Below the pieces are notes generated by a model, which did not search any database, was not told where the DNA came from, and saw only the letters and a list, made by a program, of their open reading frames with translations. From contig NZ_JBQCFP010000105.1 in the NCBI RefSeq assembly GCF_051958935.1, positions 31,124 to 95,123 on the forward strand: DNA of 64,000 nucleotides. Direction: 5' to 3'. Source of the DNA: Dokdonella_A sp051958935. Lineage in GTDB: Bacteria > Pseudomonadota > Gammaproteobacteria > Xanthomonadales > Rhodanobacteraceae. The position numbers were made by a program, and so were the translations under genes. Below are positions 26,097 to 35,111 of the stretch, one piece after another (position 1 is the stretch's first letter; every line of letters starts with the position of its first letter).

Positions 26097-27152
26097 TCAG
26101 ACGACGCAGCGCACGCTGCCGGGCGTCGCCACATGGTATCCGTCGCCGCCGCGACCTTTCGCCTCGTACAATGCGGCGTCCGCATCGCTGTACCAGACCG
26201 CCCAGTCGGCATGCTCGCCGCACAGGCTGCCGCCGATGCTCACCGTCACCGAAAGACCTTCCTTGCAACCGGGGAAGCGCAACGCACGCACCGCGCCGAT
26301 CACCTGGGTCGCGCGCGCGCAGAGTTCTTCTTCGCCGGTGACCTGCATGAGCAGCGCGAATTCGTCGCCACCGAGGCGGCACGGCACGTCGACTGACGAG
26401 GCCGCGTTCTGCACTTCCTCGGCGATCGCGCGCAGCACCTGGTCGCCGACGAGGTGGCCGCAGCGGTCGTTGATCTGCTTGAAGCGGTCGAGGTCGACGA
26501 GCAGCAGTGCGAGCACGGTGCCGGGCAGGCGATGCTCGCCGAGCCGCTCCAGGAACATGTAGAGGCCGCGCCGGTTGCACAGGCCCGACAGCTCGTCGGT
26601 CTGCACCAGGCGTTGCGCCGTGGACAGCTGGGTGCGCGTCTGGCGCAGCGAATCCAGCGTGACCATGAGGTCTTCGTTGCGACGCTTGAGGCTCTGGATG
26701 AGCTGCTGTTCGCTCGCGACGAGGTAGGAGAACGAGCGGCGCATGAACTGCGCGAGCAGGCGCGGTTCGGTCGCGATGAGGTGTTCGAAGGTTTCCTGGT
26801 CGACGATGCGCAGGGTCGCCTCGCCGAACGCGACCGCATTGGCGACGCGCGTGTGGCTGCCGATGAACAGCACGAGTTCGCCGAAGAATTCGCGCGCGCC
26901 GATGATCTTGTCGGGCAGGCCGTCGCCGAACTCGAGCTGCACCTGGCCGGCTTCGACGATGAACATGCTGCGGCCGAGTTCGCCGCGGCGAAAGATCACC
27001 TCGCCCTGGCTCACCTGGCGCGCGACGCCGACGCGGGCGAACAGCGCGAACTCGTCCTCCGACAGCTGGCGGGGCAACAGGGACGGGCGCAGCGGGGTCG
27101 CGGTGAGCGCGTGCGCGAGTTCGCTGGTCGACTCTGCCTTGTCGCTGGACAC
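26097..27152 (-). CDS. Cyclic-nucleotide-binding domain/GGDEF diguanylate cyclase
   Basis: The 351-residue soluble protein has an N-terminal CRP-like beta-roll at about residues 30-145 (VIFRRGELGRSMFIVEAGQV and the phosphate-binding-cassette-like segment FFGELVLFIGSHTRVANAVA). A helical linker follows, then a GGDEF domain with LVDLDRFKQINDRCGHLVGD and an intact GGDEF motif. The I-site RxxD is not present (SSVD at that place), so product inhibition is not expected. It should make c-di-GMP under control of a bound cyclic nucleotide or another small effector. The GTG at 27152 has GGGGAGG six bases upstream and was preferred to in-frame starts at 27188 and 27320. It lies just beyond the second cyclase gene on the same strand. 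Confidence 0.88.
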   Translation of the reverse strand: MSSDKAESTSELAHALTATPLRPSLLPRQLSEDEFALFARVGVARQVSQGEVIFRRGELGRSMFIVEAGQVQLEFGDGLPDKIIGAREFFGELVLFIGSHTRVANAVAFGEATLRIVDQETFEHLIATEPRLLAQFMRRSFSYLVASEQQLIQSLKRRNEDLMVTLDSLRQTRTQLSTAQRLVQTDELSGLCNRRGLYMFLERLGEHRLPGTVLALLLVDLDRFKQINDRCGHLVGDQVLRAIAEEVQNAASSVDVPCRLGGDEFALLMQVTGEEELCARATQVIGAVRALRFPGCKEGLSVTVSIGGSLCGEHADWAVWYSDADAALYEAKGRGGDGYHVATPGSVRCVV

Positions 27153-27460
27153 TCGAACCTCCCCTCGGGGCCCGAAGAAGGGGAGCATGTTAGCGCATGT
27201 GGCCGGCGAGCTGGCAGGGAGTGACAAGGAGTGTCGTAAGAAAACAGCCATTCCGGTTGTGAGCGAACCGCCCTTCGCGCGTGCGAACGCTGGTGCCGGT
27301 TTTGCGCGAGCGCGCCGCAAGTGACGCAGCGGCGCGGGGTGTGTGTCCGGGACACCCGCGGGAGGTGCACCTACCTGGCCGCCGGTAGGCCCGGTTCTTG
27401 CTTGGGTTCACCTGCCAGCCCTTGGCTCCCGGCCGCCCTCGCGGCACCCAGGGGCACCGG

Positions 27461-27536
27461 CCGGCATCGGAACGACTCGACCCGGGGCACTCCCCAGCTG
27501 CCCGGGTCCCCTCTCTCCCGGTCGTTCCGATGCCGG
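27461..27536. repeat. Nested perfect inverted repeat, 76 bp
   Basis: The outer arms are 16 bp and perfect: CCGGCATCGGAACGAC (27461-27476) with GTCGTTCCGATGCCGG (27521-27536). Inside is a second perfect 8-bp pair, GACCCGGG (27479-27486) with CCCGGGTC (27501-27508). As RNA or single-stranded DNA this would be a long, very stable hairpin with a small central loop. It could be a REP/BIME-type element, part of a small RNA or a strong processing site; no transposase is adjacent. Confidence 0.85.
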
Positions 27537-27570
27537 TCGCGGCACCTTCCGGTCCTCTCTCCCGGAAACA

Positions 27571-27604
27571 CGAAGGCCGCCGTTCTCCCCAATGGCGGCC
27601 TTCG
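27571..27604 (-). terminator. Terminator hairpin after aceA
   Basis: An 11-bp perfect stem CGAAGGCCGCC (27571-27581) with GGCGGCCTTCG (27594-27604) lies 17 bases beyond the aceA stop. The bases after it on the minus strand are TGTTTCC, a short U-poor tail, so it is probable but not textbook. Confidence 0.6.
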
Positions 27605-27620
27605 CGTGCCTGCGCGCCGG

Positions 27621-28922
<1,302 letters not shown>

Positions 28923-28993
28923 GGCATACCTCGGTGTCGGTGGAGCGGACTCGTGGTGGGATGCGGCGCGTTCGGCCGCGCTTGGAATGTCGA

Positions 28994-30613
28994 TCAGGCG
29001 TGGTCGCAGAGGCTGTCGTACGCCTCGAGGGTGAGGAAATCGGCGAGCGCGTCGGCGTGCGTGAGTCGCGCGAGCAGCTCGGCGGCGGCGCCGATGCGCG
29101 ACTGGCCCGGCATCGCGGTCGCAGCGAGGCGGTCGCGCGTAGCCGCGAGCACGGCGTCGAAGGTGGCGAAGTCGATGGGCGCGCCGTCGTCGAAGGCGAG
29201 CGCGGATGCGGTGCCGCCGTCGGCGCGGTGCAGCCATTGCCACAGTTGCGCGCGCGATATTTCCGCGGTCGCGGCGTCTTCCATGAGATGGTGGATCGGC
29301 ACGCAGCCCTGGCCGTCCATCCATGCCGCGAGATAGCGCAGGCAGACCTCGACGTTGGCGTCGAAACCCGCGCGCGTGATCGAGCCGGTGCTCGGCGCGA
29401 GCAGGGTGTCGCGGTCGGCCACGACATCCGTGCGCGCGACGTGCAACTGGTTCGGCGTCGGCATGTGCAGGTCGAACACCTCGCGTGCGACCGCGACGAG
29501 GGCGGGGTGCGCGACCCAGGTGCCGTCGTGCCCCGCCGTCACTTCGCGCAGCTTGTCGGCGCGCACTTTCGCGAGCGCGGCGTCGTTGGCCGCGGCATCG
29601 TGGTTGATCGGGATCTGCGAGGCCATGCCACCCATCGCGAACGCGCCGCGACGATGGCAGGTGCGGATCAGGAGTTCAGAGTAGTGGCGCAGGAACGGCA
29701 CGCCCATGACCACCTGGCCGCGCTCCGGCAGCACGCGGTCGCGGTGCGCCCGCAGCGTCTTGAGATAGGAAAAGATGTAGTCCCAGCGGCCGCAGTTGAG
29801 GCCGACGATGCGCGTGCGCAGTGCATGCAGGATCTCGTCCATCTCGAAAACCGCGGGCAGCGTCTCGATGAGGACGGTGGCCTTCATCGCGCCCTGCGGC
29901 AGGCCGAGCGCGGCTTCCGCGTGATCCATGACGTCGTTCCACAACGCCGCCTCGCGATGGCTTTCAATCTTCGGCAGGTAGAAATACGGACCGCGGTCGC
30001 GCGCGTGCAGTGCGAGCGCGTTGTGGTAGGCGAACAGGCCGAAGTCGAACAGCGCGCCGGCGATCGCTTCGCCACGGATCTCGACATGGCGCTCGGGCAG
30101 GTGCCAGCCGCGCGGCCGTACGACGAGCACGGCCGGGTCGGGACCGACCGCGTAGGCGCGGCCATCGGGCGCGCGGTACTCGATCGTGCCAGCGACCGCA
30201 TCGCGCAGGTTGATCTGGCCGTCGACGAGATTGGTGAAGGTCGGCGCGGTCGAATCTTCGAAGTCGGCCATGAACACCTTCGCGCCAGAGTTGAGCGCGT
30301 TGATGATCATCTTGCGATCGACCGGCCCGGTGATCTCGACGCGCCGGTCCTGCAGCGCCGCAGGGATCGGCGCCACGCGCCAATCGGCCTCGCGGATCGC
30401 GCGGGTTTCCGCGAGGAAGTCCGGCCGTTCGCCCGCATCGAAACGCAGCTGCCGCTCGCGCCGCCCCTCGAGCAACGCGCGGCGACGTGCATCGAACCGC
30501 TCGTGCAGGTCGACGATGAAGGCGAGCGCGCCAGCGTCGAGCACCCCCGCCTGCCGCGTGTCGAGGCTGTGGCGGATGCGGGCCTGGGGCAGGTTTTCGA
30601 CGGTGGCACTCAT
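28994..30613 (-). CDS. aceB: Malate synthase A
   Basis: The 539-residue protein carries the malate synthase landmarks GAKVFMADFEDSTAPTF, FYLPKIESHREAALWND, TVLIETLPAVFEMDEI and GLNCGRWDYIFSY, and ends with a helical cap. It condenses glyoxylate with acetyl-CoA to malate, completing the shunt with the downstream aceA. The start ATG at 30613 fits family length. The gene is divergent from a LysR-type regulator across a 120-bp region that holds a conspicuous inverted repeat. Confidence 0.97.
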   Translation of the reverse strand: MSATVENLPQARIRHSLDTRQAGVLDAGALAFIVDLHERFDARRRALLEGRRERQLRFDAGERPDFLAETRAIREADWRVAPIPAALQDRRVEITGPVDRKMIINALNSGAKVFMADFEDSTAPTFTNLVDGQINLRDAVAGTIEYRAPDGRAYAVGPDPAVLVVRPRGWHLPERHVEIRGEAIAGALFDFGLFAYHNALALHARDRGPYFYLPKIESHREAALWNDVMDHAEAALGLPQGAMKATVLIETLPAVFEMDEILHALRTRIVGLNCGRWDYIFSYLKTLRAHRDRVLPERGQVVMGVPFLRHYSELLIRTCHRRGAFAMGGMASQIPINHDAAANDAALAKVRADKLREVTAGHDGTWVAHPALVAVAREVFDLHMPTPNQLHVARTDVVADRDTLLAPSTGSITRAGFDANVEVCLRYLAAWMDGQGCVPIHHLMEDAATAEISRAQLWQWLHRADGGTASALAFDDGAPIDFATFDAVLAATRDRLAATAMPGQSRIGAAAELLARLTHADALADFLTLEAYDSLCDHA

Positions 30614-30662
30614 GGGCGGATCTCGTGGTGCGAGGCGATCAGCCTAGGCATTCGTGCGTTGC

Positions 30663-30707
30663 TTTGACAAAGCAAACGTTTCAATGCGATACATTGACTT
30701 TGTCAAA
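30663..30707. promoter_or_regulatory. Divergent promoter/operator between aceB and the LysR gene
   Basis: A perfect 10-bp inverted repeat TTTGACAAAG (30663-30672) and CTTTGTCAAA (30698-30707) with a 25-bp spacer fills the gap. Each arm contains TTGACA, one reading right (30664-30669) and one reading left (30706-30701), so two -35 boxes face each other. For the rightward promoter GATACA (30688-30693) is an 18-bp-spaced -10. No strong -10 was found for the leftward one. The dyad is a likely binding site for the LysR protein. Confidence 0.6.
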
Positions 30708-30733
30708 CATCGAACAAGTGTTTGAATCGACGC

Positions 30734-31783
30734 ATGAAGCAGGATGAACGAAAGGCGGGGGACGCATCCCGCAGGGCGCGCATGGCGGATCGCCGCGCCG
30801 GTTCGCGCGCGAAGCCGGCGGCAAGCGCCGTCCCGGCGCCGCGCTTCTACTACAAAGGCAGCCGGCTCAAACAGTTGCGCGCGTTCTGCATGATCGTGAA
30901 GCTCGGTACGCTGTCGCGCGCGGCGGAGGCTTTGTTCCTGTCGCAGCCCTCGGTTAGCCTGCAGCTGCGCGCGCTTGAGCAGGAACTCGGGTCCACCCTG
31001 ATCGAGCGCCGCCGCCGCCGCGTGGCGCCGACGCGCGAGGGCCAGGCGCTGTACGACCTCGCCTTGCCGCTGATCGAAGGGCTCGACCAGCTCGACCAGC
31101 GGTTCCGCGCGCTGCGTTCGGGCCTCGCCGGCGGCGAGCTGCACATTGCCGCAGGCACTTCGACGATCCAGTACCTGCTACCGGGCTTCGTCGCTGCGTT
31201 CCGCGAGCAGCACCCCGGCGTGAAGCTGCAGCTGCACAACGTGACCGGCAAGGACGGGCTCGCGCTGCTGCGCTCGGATCAGGTCGACTTCGCCATCGGT
31301 TCGATGCTGGACGTGCCGAACGACCTCAGCTACGAGCCGGTGCAGTCGTACGACCCGATGCTCATCGCCCCGCCCGATCATCCGCTCGCGAAGCTCGGGG
31401 ATCTGCGCCTCGAGGACCTGTCGCCGTACGGCCTGATCCTGCCGCCGCAGCGCCTCACGACCTATCGCCTCGTCGACCTGATCTTCCAGCAGCGCAAGGT
31501 GCCGTTTCGCGTCGCGATCGAAGTCGGCGGCTGGGAAGTGATCAAGCAGTACGTCGCACTCGGCCTCGGCATCTCGATCGTGACCGGCATCTGCATCGGC
31601 GAGGAAGACCATGCACGCCTGGCGGTGCGCAACATGAGCGCGTACTTCCCCCAGCGCAGCTACGGTGTCGTCGTGCGCAAGGGCAAGTACCTCAGCAGCG
31701 AGGCGCGCGCATTCGTCGATCTCGTGCGCCCGGGCCTGTTCACGCGGCGGGACTATTGGGAAGCGGGCCACTCCGAACGGTAG
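30734..31783 (+). CDS. LysR family transcriptional regulator, probably of aceBA
   Basis: The 349-residue protein has a long basic N-terminal extension of about 40 residues. The winged helix-turn-helix follows: LKQLRAFCMIVKLGTLSRAA, LFLSQPSVSLQLRALEQELG, LIERRRRRVAPTREG. A periplasmic-binding-protein-like effector domain comes next (DQVDFAIGSM, then LGLGISIVTGICI). LysR proteins commonly control the divergent neighbour and themselves, so aceBA control is a reasonable inference. The ATG at 30734 was preferred to the in-frame TTG at 30722. An in-frame ATG at 30782 would remove part of the basic extension. Confidence 0.9.
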   Translation: MKQDERKAGDASRRARMADRRAGSRAKPAASAVPAPRFYYKGSRLKQLRAFCMIVKLGTLSRAAEALFLSQPSVSLQLRALEQELGSTLIERRRRRVAPTREGQALYDLALPLIEGLDQLDQRFRALRSGLAGGELHIAAGTSTIQYLLPGFVAAFREQHPGVKLQLHNVTGKDGLALLRSDQVDFAIGSMLDVPNDLSYEPVQSYDPMLIAPPDHPLAKLGDLRLEDLSPYGLILPPQRLTTYRLVDLIFQQRKVPFRVAIEVGGWEVIKQYVALGLGISIVTGICIGEEDHARLAVRNMSAYFPQRSYGVVVRKGKYLSSEARAFVDLVRPGLFTRRDYWEAGHSER

Positions 31784-31798
31784 GCGCGAGGCCGCGGA

Positions 31799-32419
31799 TC
31801 ATTCCACGGTCGGCTGCGGGAGCGGCGTCGGCACGTCACGGCGGCGCAAGCGCCGCAACATCCGCGCGGCGAAGCGGAACAGTTTCGGCAACAGCCAGGC
31901 GATCAGCGCGAGGAAGAGCGCGAGCGCAACGAGGAATCCGATCGGATGCGCGATCGCGAGCCAGAGTCCGCCGAGGACGAGGCCGTCCTCGCTCGCGCTC
32001 GCGGTCCAGTTGCTGAACGGTTCCGGCGACGTGTTGATCGCAGCGCGCCCACTGCTTTTCGCGAGATGGGTGCCGCTCGTGATGAGTCCGCCGACGAGCG
32101 CGGCCGCCACCTGCGCGGCCGGGGTCGCGTCGCCCATCGCGCCCCAGGCGAGGAACGCACCCGCCGGGATGCGGATGAAGGTGTGCAGCGCGTCCCAGAA
32201 CGAATCGAACGCGGGGATCTTGTCGGCGAGGAATTCCCCGACCGTCATGATGCCGGCGGCGGCGAGCACCCAGGTGTGTTGCAGCACGAGCAGGGGTTCG
32301 GGCAGCTGCAGGTAGCCGTATCGACCGAGCAGGCCGACGACGAGGATCGTGACGTAGAGGCGGATGCCGCTGGCCCAAGCGAGTCCTCCGGCGAGCGCGA
32401 GCTGCGAAAGCGCGTCCAT
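31799..32419 (-). CDS. DUF4126 family membrane protein
   Basis: The 206-residue protein begins MDALSQLALAGGLAWASGIRLYVT and has about five hydrophobic segments, the conserved LADKIPAFDSFWDALHTFIRIPAGA motif and a strongly basic C-terminal tail (RMLRRLRRRD). This matches the DUF4126 family as I know it. No biochemical role is established. It ends convergently 15 bp from the LysR gene and is divergent from the next small membrane-protein gene. Confidence 0.85.
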   Translation of the reverse strand: MDALSQLALAGGLAWASGIRLYVTILVVGLLGRYGYLQLPEPLLVLQHTWVLAAAGIMTVGEFLADKIPAFDSFWDALHTFIRIPAGAFLAWGAMGDATPAAQVAAALVGGLITSGTHLAKSSGRAAINTSPEPFSNWTASASEDGLVLGGLWLAIAHPIGFLVALALFLALIAWLLPKLFRFAARMLRRLRRRDVPTPLPQPTVE

Positions 32420-32533
32420 CAGGCGTCCTTTCGCCCCGCGACCGGCCCGGATCGCCCGACCAGCGGCCGCCCGCGCGCAACTTCGTTTCTGCTAGCGTGG
32501 CGGCCCTGCCCACGCTGCCGTTCCAGGTGCTCC

Positions 32534-32866
32534 ATGGTCCGCTGGCTCCTTCTCGCCGCCACGATACTCGGATTCATTTTCGTCTTCACCACGCACAGCC
32601 CGATGTTGCTCGGCATCGGCCTGCTGCTCGGCATCGTCGGCTTCATCGGCTTCGTGTTTTCGCTCGCGGCCGAGCGCGTATCGGCCAATTCGCGGCCGGA
32701 GACGTCGATGGCCTCGCCGACGGATCTCGCCGCGATGCGCAAGCCCGCGGCGCGGCCGCTGCCGGCGCCGGGACGCCCGCCCGTTTCGCCGCAGGCCTCG
32801 AGCCCCGCGGCGGCACCGGCACCTGCCGTGGCGCCACCGACGCGGCCGCCGTCGGCGACGCGCTGA
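32534..32866 (+). CDS. Small membrane protein with Pro/Ala-rich tail
   Basis: The product has 110 residues. Two transmembrane helices at about residues 3-22 and 26-45 (LLLAATILGFIFVF and LLGIGLLLGIVGFIGFVF) are followed by a soluble tail rich in Pro and Ala. I do not recognise a family. The ATG at 32534 is the first start giving a membrane protein. Codon use matches the neighbours. The function is unknown; it is probably an inner-membrane protein with a disordered cytoplasmic or periplasmic tail. Confidence 0.6.
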   Translation: MVRWLLLAATILGFIFVFTTHSPMLLGIGLLLGIVGFIGFVFSLAAERVSANSRPETSMASPTDLAAMRKPAARPLPAPGRPPVSPQASSPAAAPAPAVAPPTRPPSATR

Positions 32867-32955
32867 GGTCTCGCCGCAGCGCACCGTGCATGGCTGCCGG
32901 CGCTGACGCAGAATCCCCGTCGTCGCATCCCGCGACGCCGTGACGGGAGGTTGGC

Positions 32956-33213
32956 GTGACCATCGAATCGCTGCTCGTCTTTCTGATCGTGGGTGCGGTC
33001 GCCGGCTGGTTGGCCGGCCAGATCGTGAAGGGCCATGGCTTCGGCCTGGTCGGCAATATCATCGTCGGCATCGTCGGCGCGTTCCTCGCCGGTTTCCTGC
33101 TGCCACGCCTCGGGCTCATGATCGGCGGCGGTATCGTCGCGGCGATCATCAACGCCGCCATCGGGGCGGTCATCCTGCTCGTGCTGATCGGCCTGTTCAA
33201 ACGCGCGACCTGA
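32956..33213 (+). CDS. GlsB/YeaQ/YmgE family stress-response membrane protein
   Basis: The 85-residue protein has three hydrophobic segments and the family pattern VGAVAGWLAGQIVKGHGFGLVGNIIVGIVGAFLAGFLL. Relatives (YeaQ, YmgE, GlsB) are small transglycosylase-associated inner-membrane proteins induced by stress; their mechanism is unknown. It starts with GTG behind a GGGAGG ribosome binding site. A strong terminator follows. Confidence 0.9.
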   Translation: MTIESLLVFLIVGAVAGWLAGQIVKGHGFGLVGNIIVGIVGAFLAGFLLPRLGLMIGGGIVAAIINAAIGAVILLVLIGLFKRAT

Positions 33214-33234
33214 GAAGGCAGGATCGATTTCTGG

Positions 33235-33257
33235 GGCCGGCGCAAGCCGGCCTTTTT
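33235..33257 (+). terminator. Rho-independent terminator with GNRA-type loop
   Basis: The stem GGCCGGC (33235-33241), loop GCAA and stem GCCGGCC (33246-33252) are followed by TTTTT (33253-33257). It ends the YeaQ-like gene transcript. Confidence 0.9.
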
Positions 33258-33324
33258 CGGTCCGCTCTCCGCCTCTCGCTCCATCCGACTTGACGGCGCG
33301 CACCGGCGCGCGAAGCATCGGTGC

Positions 33325-33993
33325 ATGCGACCGACCGACACCGATGCGCTCCGAGCTTCCGCCGTACCCCCGCCGCTCGACGGCCGGGCGATCCATGTGT
33401 GGCTCCACGATACCGCGCAGTCCCGCCCGCGCGCGGTGCGCGAGGCGGCGCGCGCGATGCTGGAACACCTGCTGCGCGGTTACGCCGGCGGCGACCGCAC
33501 GCCGCGGGTCGAGTGCGGTGCGCACGGCAAGCCGTTCGCGCCGGCCCTGCCCTGGCTGGACTTCAATCTCAGCCACGCGGGTTCCTGCGTCGCGCTCGCG
33601 TTCGCGCGCGAGCAGCCGCTCGGCATCGACATCGAGCCGCTCGACCGGCGGGTCTGTGTCGACGGCATCGCGACACGTTTCTTCAGCGCGCGCGAAGCGG
33701 CTGCGCTCGAGCGAGTCGAGCCGAGCCGGCGTCATCTCGCATTCCTCCACTTGTGGACGCACAAGGAAGCCGTGCTGAAGGCGCTCGGTGACGGACTCGG
33801 TTTCGGGCTCGAGCGCATCGAGTTCGAATTGTCCGCGGAAGGACGCGTCGATCGGCTCGCACACGTCGCTGCCGAGGCGGGCTCGCCGGCGGACTGGCGC
33901 CTCTGGCCGCTCGAGGCTGCGGCCGGGATCACCGGCTGCCTCGCCTGGCACGGCGCGGCGCGCGCGGTGCAACGGTTGCAATTCGTGTCGTGA
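33325..33993 (+). CDS. 4'-Phosphopantetheinyl transferase (Sfp/AcpT superfamily)
   Basis: The 222-residue protein has the transferase signatures FNLSHAGSCVALAF, GIDIEPLDR (Mg-binding Asp and Glu) and the WTHKEAVLKALGDGL helix with the catalytic Glu and Lys. It transfers phosphopantetheine from CoA to a carrier-protein serine. The substrate carrier is not encoded here. Sfp-type enzymes usually serve polyketide, nonribosomal peptide or special fatty-acid systems. Its stop codon overlaps the start of the sigma factor gene, which is an unusual partner. Confidence 0.9.
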   Translation: MRPTDTDALRASAVPPPLDGRAIHVWLHDTAQSRPRAVREAARAMLEHLLRGYAGGDRTPRVECGAHGKPFAPALPWLDFNLSHAGSCVALAFAREQPLGIDIEPLDRRVCVDGIATRFFSAREAAALERVEPSRRHLAFLHLWTHKEAVLKALGDGLGFGLERIEFELSAEGRVDRLAHVAAEAGSPADWRLWPLEAAAGITGCLAWHGAARAVQRLQFVS

Positions 33994-34631
33994 GCCCAGG
34001 AACGCGACGTTCCGGCCCCCTGCACCGTCCTTTGCTGCAGATGGCCGACGGACAGACCAGCGACGTGAACGCGGTACCCTCGGGCTCGGGCTTCGGCCAG
34101 ACGCTCGACCGGATGGTGCTCGAGCGAGCGCGCCGCGGCGACATGGGCGCGTTCGCGGCGATCTACGAGCGCTTCGGCAGCGCGTGTTACACGCTCGCGC
34201 TGCGCGTGCTCGGCGAGCCGGCGGCGGCCGAGGACATCGTGCAGGACGTGTTCCTCAAGATGTTCGCGACCTTGGGGGGTTTCCGCGGCGACGCGCCGTT
34301 CGGTGCGTGGCTCAAGCGGCTCACCGCGAATGCGACGATCGACGTGCTGCGCGCGCGGCAGCGCTACCAGGCCGACGACGTCGAGGCCTTGTTCGCCGCG
34401 ATGCCCACGGCGGACGCCGACGCGGAGGACGGCGTCGATGCGTGGTCGCTGCTGATGCGACTGCCGCCGCGCGCGCGCGCGGTGGTCGTGTTGCACGAGG
34501 TGGAAGGCTACACGCACAAGGAACTTGCCGACCTGTTCGGCCAGAGCGAGAGTTATTCGAAGTCGATCCTCGCGCGCGCATTGAAGCGGCTCAACGACGA
34601 CGCGGGTGGATCAAAGGAGGTGCAGGAATGA
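33990..34631 (+). CDS. ECF-type RNA polymerase sigma factor
   Basis: The 213-residue protein has sigma region 2 (LERARRGDMGAFAAIYERFG, then AAEDIVQDVFLKMFATLGGFRGDAPFGAWLKRLTAN) and region 4 (LPPRARAVVVLHEVEGYTHKELADLFGQSESYSKSILARALKRL). The GTG at 33990 overlaps the preceding stop; an ATG at 34041 (MADGQTSDV) is a good alternative with a more typical N-terminus. The next gene starts within its stop codon (ATGA), and that small membrane protein probably acts as its anti-sigma factor. Confidence 0.88.
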   Translation: MSPGTRRSGPLHRPLLQMADGQTSDVNAVPSGSGFGQTLDRMVLERARRGDMGAFAAIYERFGSACYTLALRVLGEPAAAEDIVQDVFLKMFATLGGFRGDAPFGAWLKRLTANATIDVLRARQRYQADDVEALFAAMPTADADAEDGVDAWSLLMRLPPRARAVVVLHEVEGYTHKELADLFGQSESYSKSILARALKRLNDDAGGSKEVQE

Positions 34632-35095
34632 ATCTTGAACAGGGCACTCGCGGATTCGATCCGCGACGACTGCCCGAGTTCGCTCCGGATCCGGCGTTGT
34701 GGTCGCGCATCGTCGCGGCCCAGCAGCGACGCGCATCGCGGCGCCGCTGGCAGCGCGCCGTGGTCGGTGGCGCGCTCGCGGCATCGATCGCGGCAGCGCT
34801 GCTGGTCGGCGTGCCGGTACTCGCGCCGGTCGTCCCCAGCGGGACGATCGCGATGCAGGACGAATCGCGTGCGCTCGAAGACGAGTGGCGGCGGCTCGCC
34901 GGCACGCAGGCGGCCGCGCTCGGCTCGACCCGGCTGCGCGCGATCGACGCCGAGCTGCAGGCGGCCTACGATCGTGGCGCCGCCACGGATGAGCTTTCCG
35001 CGTTGTGGCAGCAGCGCAATCGCGCGCTGCAGGGTTTGATCGCGGCGATGCAGGACGGGGCCTATGGCCGGTCGTCCAGCATCACGCAATTGTGA
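34628..35095 (+). CDS. Putative anti-sigma factor, single-pass membrane protein
   Basis: The 155-residue protein has a soluble N-terminal part with FAPDPALWSRIVAAQQRRASRRRWQ, one transmembrane helix at about residues 42-62 (VVGGALAASIAAALLVGVPVL) and a helical periplasmic part rich in Ala and Gln. It is ATGA-coupled to the ECF sigma gene. That position and topology are typical of anti-sigma factors, but no zinc-binding HxxxCxxC motif is present, so the assignment rests on context. Confidence 0.6.
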   Translation: MNLEQGTRGFDPRRLPEFAPDPALWSRIVAAQQRRASRRRWQRAVVGGALAASIAAALLVGVPVLAPVVPSGTIAMQDESRALEDEWRRLAGTQAAALGSTRLRAIDAELQAAYDRGAATDELSALWQQRNRALQGLIAAMQDGAYGRSSSITQL

Positions 35096-35111
35096 CGGCA
35101 GAGGTAACGAG

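Larger units (their letters stand above)
27153..27620. other. 468-bp stretch without a gene
   Basis: No credible coding sequence is present. The stretch holds the aceA terminator hairpin (27571-27604), a large nested inverted repeat (27461-27536) and the untranslated region in front of the cNMP/GGDEF gene. Otherwise I see nothing in it. Confidence 0.7.
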
